Source: Sphagnum magellanicum (lineage: Eukaryota; Streptophyta; Sphagnopsida; Sphagnales; Sphagnaceae). From it: DNA of 64,000 nt. Position 1 is the first letter of the stretch, and the number at the start of each line of letters is the position of its first letter. Below, piece by piece: positions 37,180 to 48,413 of the stretch. The DNA is taken from positions 12,179,065 through 12,243,064 of the forward strand of contig CM038916.1 of the NCBI GenBank assembly GCA_021904315.1, given 5' to 3'. Both the position numbers and the translations under genes were made by a program. The notes beneath the pieces are model-generated. The model worked only from the letters and a program-made list of their open reading frames with translations, did not search any database and was not told where the DNA came from.

Positions 37180-40100
37180 AAATTTCTCACTTTGATTACA
37201 CCTTGATTTCACATTTGCATAAGTATAGTTCAAGTTTTTGATATTCATCAATTCACTCATTTTTAATTTTGTATTTGCACAAAGTATCTTATCATGTGGG
37301 GTTCTTGAATCATACAAAATCCAATGGTTCATATTTTTGTGTAGACATTGGAAGCATTTGTTTTCAAACCCTTTACTTATGTAATATATTGAATATTGAT
37401 GAGATTCATATCCTTGATGTTGTAATTTTGTCTCAAATAACACCTTCATTGCAACATTGATAACCATGCTGTATTATCCATCAATGTTTTTTCATCAAAT
37501 AAGAATAAGTCGTCATGCCAATATTGATCTTCGTTATTTGGTTGAGCAAATGTTGAGCGATCAATGTTCTTTGTTTTTTTCTTCATGTGAAGATTATTGT
37601 TTTCTATTCGTGAATGATGTATTTTGAACATGTTTGATTGCATTGTATTTTCTCTTCGACTATTGTGGAATCATGGAAGATTTTTCTTTTGGGCTTTCAA
37701 ATTTTTTTTTTGTGGATTCATATATTTCATTGCACCTTCTCGAAAATTGATGTTTTGAATATCTTCAATTTGAATATCTCATAGGATTACAAGCCCTTCA
37801 ATCGATCGTAAATGTAAAAGAATCACATATTTGTTGTGCATTGTAAGCACCATGTGATCTAGCAGTTTATACAAATCAACAATACGTTTGTCAAAAGTTT
37901 GGCCTTGTGCTTTATAATCTGTTAAACAAAAAGCTGGAGTTAATGGAATTTGTTCTCACTTAATATGATTTTTTAAAACATGTTCAGGTCCATCCATGTC
38001 ATGTTGATAATTGAAATGTCAAGAGATAGGAGTTATAGGAATGACAATTTTAGCAAAACCATTGAGATTTTCTTTGCTTTGGTGTGCAGCTAGCTCTCGA
38101 CTTTAGGGAGCCAATTCTTTTTTTGCATTGTTATACATTTTTTGGGTGGTGGGTTTTTTGGAGGGTTTTGTAATGGACTGATTTTTTATTTTATTTTCCA
38201 AGCTTCAAGAACTCATTGAGAGATTGTGGTGATTCTCTTGTGTTGATTCTTGTGTAGCTCTGTTACATTTGGTAGATGGTGGAAGCTGAACTACATCATT
38301 CTTGAATGAGGAAAAGTTCTTGTTGGTGATCAAGCTTTTAAACGATCTGCCAACCATCTTTTCAAAAATGTGTGTGAAGCAGCAAGGTTCAGAATTCTTC
38401 TTGATCAGAATGACGTCAGGAAGCTAAGGAAACAGCATTGATTTCAGATCAGAAGGAAAAAGAAAAAGAAAAAAAAACTGGATGCAAAAAAAATGGAGGA
38501 TACAGTTTTGCATGCCTTTGCTTGAACTCAATAGAAGAAGAAGAAGAGACAAAGTTCTCAATTACACTTGAATGATTTCCCAAACTCTCAGTTGTGCATC
38601 TGATTGATCCCATGTGGTCTTTGGTTTTTGCAGATATGGCGACATATGACCAACCAGTTGTGTCAGCTTGCAAACAGTGATAACAAAGACTGTTTCATAT
38701 GACCCAATGCTCAAATTAGAGATTTCTTGACTCTCATGAGAGATATTCGTGAGATCAATGCTCTCATACAGTGCTTTGTGAAGGCACCCAGTATGATGAA
38801 GACATTGTTTCCAGGGAAATCTTCATAGGACAAATTTTGGCTCTTGCATTTTTGTATGTGATTTCAGATTGCTAATGTAGTAGAAGAGGCAATGGCAGCA
38901 GCAGCAGCAGCATGTTGTGTGATGGATCTTCAAAGTTTTTGTGGAGATTTCTCTGTCAATCTCATAGATATGTATGATGGGTAGCTCTCTCTACTGATGG
39001 TTTGAGGCAAAGCTCTGCAACAGCATGCTTACAATATGACAGAGCTTTTTTCATAGATCTCCATATATTTCCATCTCTCTCTCTCGATTTTATTTTCGCT
39101 TTCTTCATGAGATTGTTGTGTACATGTTCCTGATCACGATCATGGTCCTGATCTAAACCATGCTTAGCAAAGAGGAGAAACTTAGTGTGGACTGATGATC
39201 ACAGAGAGACAAGATGTTTCCACAAATAGGATTTGTTTGTTTCCATACCTAGTGCAGATTCTTAGGATTGTTGATCTTCAAAGCTGTTGGAAAACAAAAG
39301 CATCTTGTCTGTCCGTTCACCAAGAGCAATCCTCTGCTGCTTAATCCATAGAAGAAGTCTCAGCTGCTATAGAATCTGCTTTGAAACATTTGCACAAGTG
39401 CGCTCGATCCGAGATCTGAGCAGAAGCATTTGCACCAGTGCATGATCTGAAGAAATCTGTAACCGAAGTTTTTCTCACATGGAAGAAATCCCGCTCCTGC
39501 TAGGAAACATTTGCGCCATCTGCTACGAATCTGCTTCGACAGAATACCTCCAAAAGCGGTGGATTTCTTGCCGGATCAGGCGTGTTTTCTCCTGCTGCTG
39601 CTCCCGCCACCTGATAGCAGAATCTGCGGATGCTTTAAGCGAATTATTACGCGGAGGTGCAGCAGCAATTGGAGGATTGGAGGAGGAGAGAGGAAGAACA
39701 AAGAATGACGGCAAAAAGATTCCAGAGAGACGAGGTACGTCATCAAGAATGTCATCTCGTCAAACTGTTTTCTCTTCATCTGAGGAGAAACTCCACACGA
39801 CTCCGTCGGAGAGAACTTTGAGTTCTGGGGTTGTCGTTGTTGTTCTTGAGCTTTGCTTTGCGGTTGTTGCGCTGATACTTCTTCATCAAGCTCTTGATTC
39901 TGTCTTCTTCTTGCAAAATCCAGGTTCTGTCAGGAGCGTTCATCCGCAGGTGGCTTGCAAACCGTGGTTGTTTGTTTGTTTGTTTGCTTTTTCTCCGTCG
40001 CGGTGTGAAGCTTCTTCTTCCGCTGGGCGCAAGCAAAACGGACGCGCTTCATGAACTAAACTAGGTCTTCTTGCACCGACTTTGGCCTCTAAGAAGCAAC

Positions 40101-40223
40101 AGATTTGACGCCAGAAAGCTCAGAAATTTTGCTTTTGCTGTAGTAGCAGCAGCGCAACAACAAAAAAACAACTGATAGCGCGCCAGGCAGAGAAACAGTT
40201 GCATCCCTCTCCTGTGTCAAAGC

Positions 40224-43200
40224 TTGGAGCAGGCTTTGAGGACGACGGTTTTGATGGAATTGTTAGCCTTGCATGCTTCAATTGTGTCGCCGCTGGATGC
40301 TTGCAGCTCCAGATCTGCGCGTGCAGTAGCATCGTCGTGGTGGCCACCGCATGAGGTTGAGTGTTTCAGGTCGCCGCAGCAGCAGCCAGGAAGAGGAGCA
40401 AGAGGAGGAGGAAGGGTGGTGCTCAGAAATCTGAAATTCTCTCATCAACTCCAGTTTCGTGGAGGACGCCAGCGGCAGCAGCGAAGATTGAGGAGCAGGA
40501 GAATGATTGTCTGCTGTGAGGCAGCTCCTGATTTTGATGATGCTAAAAAGACGCAGAGTGCTCAGCTATATGGCCAGATAGAAAGGTACCACACGTTCTT
40601 GCAAATCCCATCTTCATTCATGATTTCTAGGAAGAATGAGCTTGAAGATTCCAGAAGAGCCTGATCGGTTTCTCTGAGCTTCATGTTTTCCTGACAGGAT
40701 TCAGAGAGAAACAGCAAGAAATCTGACTTACTTTAGAGCTCACAGTTGCAGCTGAGAGCTCTGCTGATTGAAGCTGGAGGTTGTCAGAAATAGCAAACAT
40801 ATAGATCAGTCATCAGAAATGGGAATCAGCACAGTTGTGCAATCTCAGGTGGTGATGAGATTTCACACAATTGTGCTTCTTGTTGTCAGACTCTGAGTAT
40901 AATGGGAATGGGCAAGATTTTCTCCCATCTTCTTCAATTTTTATTCAGCATTTTGCACGACTGTGTGTGGAACTCATGAACCCTGTTGTCTTTGTGTTGC
41001 TCCTCAAGATGCTGAAGTAAGAGATCTTGTGTATGGGGTGTGGGGGAAAATTCTGTAGGGTCATTGCTGATACAGCCAAGCAGACTCGAGGAGATTTTAT
41101 GGATTCAGGGAGATGGCAAGAAATTCAGGTATGAATTCTAATCGACTTCTACTTTTCAGAGATTTCTTGGATTCAGATCTCCGAGAAGAGGAGGATTTCA
41201 TGAGTTACATACTCAGTACGTAATCTATGACCTAATATCTGGATTTCCCAACTTGTGCACAGTTTGTGCATCTTACAGCTCTTGTTAGTCTAGGGCTAGG
41301 TTTAGGTTGTGGGTGTGGATTAGGAGTTCAGGAGTAGAGTAGACTAGGCTTGATACTAATCTCAGAACATGTTTACAATAGGGGTTTTTTTGGGGGTTGT
41401 TCACTGGAAACAATAAGAATGCTTGCACTGTCCTGATGGCTGCCTGTGTTGGACTTGGAGTAGGGTGCTTGGGTTCTTCAACCCAGTAAACGAACTCCAG
41501 TGGCTGTTGTCCACTTCATAGGGGGAGTTTTTGTGGGTGCCACTCCACAGCTAACCTACCGTCTTTTTCTTGAGCGTCTTTGTGAGAGGTATGATTCCTT
41601 TGGTTCCTTGGCTGCTCTCAATCTAAAACCCTCAAGTGAGGAGATTGACTAGTACATGGGACTCTTTATCTCTTCTATTCTGCAGTATTTTTTTGGTTCC
41701 TGACATATAATCTGCTTTTGTCTGCTGGCAGAGGTTTTATTGTCATTGCAACTCCATTTGCCAGTGGATTTGATCACCTTAGAATTGCTGATGAGACACA
41801 GTTCAAGTTTGATCGCTGCATACGATCACTTCGTGATGATCTTGTCAACCAACACAGCACGTTTGGACCCTCCGTGAGTCTATCTTGTTTGACTCTGTCA
41901 TGTCTTTCTTTGGTTCTTTTTTGGCAGACCTTGAGTAGACTATTATTCAATTATTGGTCCCCTCTGTCAGAAGCTGATGAAGTCAGCAGGGGAGTAATGG
42001 CAGCTGGTCACTGCCATTCATGATGAATGTGATGGTCTGATACTTTTTGAGTGACACTCAGAAGGTTATGACCCACCCTGACTCCTCTTGTTATGTTTAT
42101 TTTGGCTTGACTGAAACTGGCACAATAGTTATCTTCTAAGTGTTATTGTGGAGTTTTCTCTGCAGTTGCACAGATATGTAGATACTGCTTCCCCTTGCAC
42201 GTAGACTTTGTATGATCATGGAACTGGACTTCCTGGTTGGTGAGGCTCAATATTTTTAGATGTATAAATGAAAGTAAATCTTGTTACTATTCAGAATGTT
42301 TCAATGCCCCTGCTTACCATCCAGGTATGATGACCTCTAAAGATTCAATTTTGTGGCTATGGCTCTGGTGATCTACTTTTCCAGGTTGATACACTCCCAA
42401 TATTTGGAGTTGGCCATTCATTTGGTGCACTTGCCCAGCTTCTGATAGGTGGGCACTACACCTCACTTCCAGATCCATCTGATTTTGGTTCTGATTTCCT
42501 CATAATATGATTGAGAAACATTCAATGGACGAAACAGGTAGCATACAATAGGGCATATATAATGTGGTCCTTGTAAATTGATATGGCAGGAGCTAGGTAT
42601 GCAGTGCAGCGAAAAGGGAATGTCCTTTTGTCCTTCAATAACAAGGTGCTAACACTCCCATTTTGAAGTCATCTGCAATATTCTGATTAGGGTTTGAGGT
42701 GAAGGAAAGGTTTGCTCTAGAAATAGGGTGACAGTGTTAAATTAGCAAAGTAGTTTGTCTGTTTCTTAACCTCTGGCACATGTATGGTAGGACTGCAGTC
42801 AGCAACTAGTGCAATTCCACTTATCTCACCAGTTTTGGGACCAGTTGCACAAAACTTTTCTCCAATTCTGGCTCAGCTTACAGCATCTCCAACACTCCGC
42901 TTAGGGGTAAATGCAACTACTCATTGCCTTGCAGTTCTGTGGTGGGTTTTTATGCAGTCTGTGCATTACTCTAGGAGTATTAGGCATTACTGTAGAACTT
43001 GTAAGCATCTGGATGGGATTGATTTGTGAGCATAGTTTGTTCGATTTCAGGTATGATTCATATGAAGAATTCAGTCAGCTATAGGTTTGTACATGTGATG
43101 CATTTCAAGAGGTCACTGGAATTTTGGTCATGATGGTCAATTGCAGGCTGAGATAGCAATGCAGCAGTTAAAGCAGTTCGAGAGTGTGAGTCCCCCTATA

Positions 43201-44149
43201 GTGAAGCAGGTGCTACCACTCATTGAACAACTTCCTCCTCTCTATGTTGACCTTGCCAATGGGAAAGATCAATTTGTTCCTACTCCTGATGAGACTGATC
43301 GCCTGGTAAGCATGTCAAAGTCTTTAGATCTTGTCTGATGCAAATATATACCTATATCAGTTTTGGGAGCTCCTCATCTGTTACGCAAATTGATTGGATT
43401 CACACTCTGTTGGTTCCTAATATTTCAATGAGTGCCTTTGTTCTCTGAAGTCACCTAACTCAAACACCTTTTGTGTTTACAGATAAAAACTTACTATGGA
43501 ATTGGACGGAATCTGCTAATCAAATTCAAGGATGATCAAATTGATGAAACTCCTAGGCTGGCACAGGCCTTGAGTTCCAACTCTGCAGTGAGTGGGTTCC
43601 TTGACATGTCTGTGAGAGTTCTTCCTGGAGATCATGCTCGGCCACTACTACAGGTATGATTCTGACAGGTGCCAATAATGTGCACAATACTTTATGGCTT
43701 TCTTGGGCTTTTTGTTACATGGTCTCACCCTCCAGTAGTCATAAATAGCACCTAACATAATGATGATTGCAAATACTGCAGTGTGGTTTGTTAATCTTCA
43801 GCCTTCAATCCCTTATGTGCAGGAATCTCTGTAAATTTCATGTAATGAAGGCTAACATGTCTTTGGAGTCCTGAGTATTCAAGAAAACATCATAGCTTTC
43901 ATGTCCACAATCCTGCATTTACACTTTATTTTTGTGGTGCAGGTGTTTCCAGTTGTCCCACCAAATGTGGCCAGAACGATAAATAGAGGCTCAGAGCTCT
44001 TCTCCACAATGGCAGCAGGCACTCCCTTTGCAGAGATAGCAAAGGGGTTGGGCTCAAATCCAACAGCACAGCGGCTTAGGGAAGAAGTAATTGAAAACAT
44101 AGAAAGTTTGATAGATGAGATTGCAAGCTGGATGACTGCTTCAGCTTGA
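40224..44149 (+). CDS. DUF1350 family protein, alpha/beta-hydrolase-like, probably plastid
   Basis: A plant and cyanobacterial family of unknown function. Ten exons, 40224-40585, 41059-41128, 41464-41588, 41732-41873, 42385-42448, 42590-42645, 42799-42906, 43147-43305, 43483-43653 and 43943-44149, give 487 aa with consistent phases. Residues 1 to about 100 are rich in Arg, Ser and Ala and end near RMIVCCEA, like a chloroplast transit peptide. The conserved body starts about residue 121 and contains GAWVLQPS, VVHFIGGVFVGATPQLTYR, ATPFASGFDH and FKFDRC. FGVGHSFGAL includes a GxSxG-type motif at residues 243-247, so a serine hydrolase mechanism is possible but unproven. The end VIENIESLIDEIASWMTAS is helical. 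An in-frame ATG at 40254 is an alternative start. The gene lies between the arms of a 560-bp inverted repeat, one segment of which is in intron 1. Confidence 0.9.
40708..40973. repeat. Inverted repeat, left segment B, in intron 1 of the DUF1350 gene
   Basis: About 265 bp matches the reverse complement of about 44376-44640. Shared blocks include gaaatctgacttactttagagctcac, aaatagcaaacatatagatcagtcatcag and gggcaagatttt. The match begins at gaaacagcaagaaatc and ends after ttttgcacgactgtgtgtgg. Confidence 0.9.
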
Positions 44150-44375
44150 GAAATTCAAGGAATCATCATCATCATCAGGTGAAGCAATCCTGTTACTCTT
44201 GTCAAGTAGGAAACTTTACTTCCCTTCTGAACTACAGAACAAGGTCGGTGCTCACTAGATTGTGCATATAGGCTTTCATTCACATTCTGGTTTGATTTTG
44301 CAGATATGATGAGTTTTTCTCTGGTTTTACTTGCTTGAAAATCAATCTGCAGGTGATGAGATATGGCAGTGACTT

Positions 44376-44935
44376 TCACACACACTTGTGCAAAATACCG
44401 AATAGAAATTGAAGAAGATGGGGGTAAATCTTGCCCATTTCCATTATACTAAGAGTCCGACAACAAGAAGCAAAATTATGTGAAATCTCATCACCAGCTG
44501 AGATTGCACAAATGTGCTGATTCCCATGTCTGATGACTGATCTATATGTTTGCTATTTCTGACAAACTCCAGCTTCAATCAGCAGAGTTCTCAGCTGCAA
44601 CTGTGAGCTCTAAAGTAAGTCAGATTTCATGCTATTTCCACCTTGGATTTTCGACATATTTTGTTTACATTTGTTGTCTTCCAACCAACAACTAATTCGT
44701 GTGATTAATTGCAGGTGACGATCACTTCAAAAGAGATGTGCCTAACAAAGTTTTGGTTATAGGAAATGCCATTGCTTTTTTGATAGGCACCAAAAGAGAA
44801 AACGGATGGAAATAATTACTGATTCTACTATTGATGAAGTCCTTCTAGTGTTTATATTTCATCCTAATGCTGTGAAATTTATGCAATTAAATGTTTTGCA
44901 TGTTCATTGTGGAAATGGTTGTGTGTAGCAATGCA
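44376..44935. repeat. Inverted repeat, right arm (segments B and A joined)
   Basis: This 560-bp stretch, about 230 bp downstream of the DUF1350 stop, is the reverse complement of two left segments, 40708-40973 followed by 36881-37179, which here lie directly next to each other. In the left arm the two are 3.5 kb apart, and that interval contains DUF1350 exon 1. Confidence 0.88.
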
Positions 44936-47900
44936 AAGCCCTAGTATATTAGAGCTCACAAAAAAAATTAGAAACATTTGTTGCATGTTTTGAAATGAAA
45001 TAAGACTTTCAAATTTTGAAAAATGACGTCTACATCCTTATTTTGTGTGTTTCAAATATACAAAAGGATTAAATTGAACCATCAGAAATTTGCATTAAAG
45101 TTTTTGTGGTTGCAACTTTGCAAGTATAGACAATTATTCCAAAAAACAAATTATTTTCCAAATTACAAGGTTTGCATGGTGATTTTTCAAAGTTACAAGA
45201 CTACAATTTGACTTGCATTCCTTAAGTGGCTCTCACTTTCTTGCATTCACTTGAAACTTGCATTTTCCACTACATGTAGATTAAGAAATTTGCAAACCTA
45301 AAAGAACTAAAAATGAAAAAAAGACCAAGCAAGTGAGTAGCTACTCTACTTATCAACCTCATTAATCAAACCTTGTGATTAGTCTCAAATCTTCCTAATC
45401 AAACCTTGTTAATTTGACTCAAAATAGTTTGATTACCTAAGGTTAAAGGTACCAATAGTAGTCAAGACTGTAACCTATAATTTGCTCTACTACATGCAAA
45501 ATGTGTAAACATATATATGTAGAGATATAGACCTTAATCAACCCTACTAAATCAAACTTGGCTAAATTGGTCTCAACCAATTAATGTTTTAGAAACATTT
45601 GATTAACTAATTAGTGCTTCAACCAATGCTCTAGAAACTTGAGTTTCATAAGTTTAATTAACATCATTTAATAACTTATTTTCTAACATGCTTTTATTTA
45701 TGTAAGTTTGTGGTTCATCCAATGTAAGGGTTATTTTTAAACTAATTTGTTCTTGAACATGTGGGAGAGAGAGGGGGGAGAAGAGAAATGGAAGTTTTTA
45801 CTTGGTGTTATTGCTTGTTAAACTCATTAATGTCAATTTCCCATTGATGAAGAGAATGGCGAAGTTCAAGGATTGCATAGTTGAGGTTTCCAATCCTAAA
45901 ACTAAGACAATCCAATGGGTGGTTTTTGTTTTCCATGTTATCAATGAAGCAAGGCCTTGGCATGTTAGTTATATTGCAAAAGTTTTTTTTTATGGGAGAT
46001 GGTGATCCATGGGTCGCCATTCTAGGAATACAATCATAGTGATGTTCACAAGTCCATGTTTGAACTAGCATGTGAAGGACTTTGGGGAAGGTGGATTTTA
46101 GGGAAGAGAGTATATCATGCATGAAACTTAATAACCACAAAATCTATAATGAGTCTTTTTAGGTGGTGTAGACAACTTGTCATTTGCTTCTCCTCATAAC
46201 TTGGATTCTTCAATATTACATGCTTATTCAACACCTTTGGGTATTGGATGTAAGACCTTGACAAAGTGTTAACATACTCATGATGTAAAGATGTTAGTAA
46301 GATGGCTATTTGCCTTCTTGAGTTCATTGACCAATTGGCGATAATTGTCATGTTTGATTAATTTACAACTAGTAGTCATCATGCTAAACAACCATCAAGC
46401 TTTTCTAGGTAGCTTGGTCCATAACACTTATGCTTGAAATAACATCTTTGTTATTTATTAGATTCGTTTGAACTTCTAAATCAATTGCCCAATTGAAAAG
46501 GTGCATGCTAATATCGGGTTCATATCAACACAACTAATAACATAATATATGAACACGACCAATAATACAATTGGATTCATCTTTCTACCAGTGCCAAGTA
46601 AGAGTTATAAATGTGAGTGTTGTGAGTCCACATGTCATTTATGGGGTTGAATATGTACTAACCCACATGAAAAAATATGTTTCTACTTGGAAACAAAAAA
46701 TCGAATGCCTTTATCCTTGGTTGGTCATAACAAGCAAATATCATTTTTGATTTGCAAGTAATGTGAAAGTTTGATGATTTCACTTTCAATGGACTATCCT
46801 TGGCTTCAATAGATATAGTCCATTTCATCATATTTGCAAGACTTTTGTAAAAAGATGCCATTGCAATCAATCTTGTGTTGCTTTTCAACCTTTGGGAAAT
46901 TGAAAGACACCAATTACAAAAGTACTAGAAAATGGCTTGCACAAAAGCTTTTGGAAGTTCACTTATCATGTTATGAACAAAATGCGGATGATTAACAAAA
47001 CACAGGTGAAGGTGGACACATTAAGAGAAAGGGCTTGGTTCCTTGTCCCATCCCAAAGCACATATTGACATCCTTCGACATTTCTCCTCTTGTATGAAGA
47101 TTGTAATCAAATTGTGCCCATTTACACATCACCGACGTTGAACTCCATACATTCACAAAACATCCCAAAATTGGGGACATGAATGGTAGTCTCTCACATT
47201 TAAGAAACAATGTTGCTCGTACTTACTTTTGCAAAATCTCCAATCTCTTTTGTCTATAGAATTATTGTCCCCTTGTGAGTTTGATATTGGTGCTTTTATG
47301 GTATTATCTTCCTTAGGAACCTTTAAAGGGTTCAACATTTGCATGATACTCATTAAAACCTCATGGCATGTACTTCAAAGCCTAATTCAATAATTATAAA
47401 TACTAAACCTTTTGTTTAATCAAGAATTACGATTTCAAAATGCAAAATTTATGATTCACCATGTTATTGTTGTTGATCACTAATGGCAATTCCATAAGTG
47501 GCAAGATGAAAAAAATACACAATGAATCAAGTTGTATTATTGAGCATGTTGTACTACTAAATTTTGATGACAATGTAGGTTCACAAATATTTGTTGCAAC
47601 ACATGAATTGGATCACTTGGGCAACCAAGACTACAAACCCCATCTTCCAATTTAATATGGATTCAACATCCCAAGGCATGGAAATCCAATCACTTGGTGG
47701 TCATGTTTGTTAGGTTTTTTCTGTAGTCATTGGTTTTTGATAGAATCCTACAATTGATATGTTGTTAGAACCCAATTTAGTATGAAGAAGTTTCAGCTTC
47801 ATGTTTGGACATTTAGCCCCAAAAGTGTGGCTATGAAGGTTTCATCTTTTGTGTTTTAAGATTTCAAATAACACATGAAGAACATAGGGCTCTAAGATGC

Positions 47901-48413
47901 AAGATTTGTGTCATTATTTGTTTGTCCTTTTGAACTTGGATTCATGCGGTTTACAAGTGAATATTTTTTGAAACAAAAATATTTATCTAGTTTATTTTGC
48001 TATAGCCAGATTAGTTTTGTTAGCACTGGAGAAAGCTTTGTTAGAAAAGAGTAGTGAAGGGAAAGTTGCAACATGCCATTTTCTTGGTCTGTGAGGAAAG
48101 AATACTGCCCATCATTTTGTCCAACATGTCTGCTGCTATTCTTGTTGTCAGCAGTTGCAGCCAGAGTGTGCAGTTGCAGGAAAGCGGGTACATTCAGGGC
48201 AAGAAGTCTTTGCCTAGCACAAGCCTAGAGCTCTACCTTGACTCATTGAGGACATTCGTTTGCCACGGTTTGAGACAATCATAGACAGCCAGCAAAGTTT
48301 GAGAATGAGCGCACATGTATGGAATTTCACATCCCTGTGGATTGCAGTGAATTGATCACTTCAAAACATCACAACTGTTTACCTGACTTCATCTTGGACC
48401 ATTTCTCGCCTGA
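44936..48413. other. Intergenic DNA, no confirmed gene
   Basis: AT-rich DNA. Between 45808 and 47353 the minus strand carries several separate frames (45808-46140, 46115-46351, 46658-46888, 47153-47353) with protein-like composition, interrupted by stops. They may be remains of an old coding or mobile sequence, but I recognise no family. The rest shows no feature I can support. Confidence 0.4.

Larger units (their letters stand above)
35960..40223. other. Intergenic DNA and upstream region of the DUF1350 gene
   Basis: Low-complexity AAT/ATG-rich DNA lies at 36.0-36.7 kb. From 36881 to 37179 is one segment of an inverted repeat (separate entry). From 38.9 to 40.2 kb the sequence becomes less AT-rich and probably includes promoter and 5' leader. 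It contains a 191-codon plus-strand frame (39479-40054) that resembles no family and is not in an exon series. Confidence 0.5.

Noticed and set aside
39479-40054. 191-codon plus-strand frame upstream of the DUF1350 gene
   Set aside because: No family resemblance, low-complexity composition, and no splice phase joining it to the DUF1350 exons. It probably lies in promoter or leader sequence.
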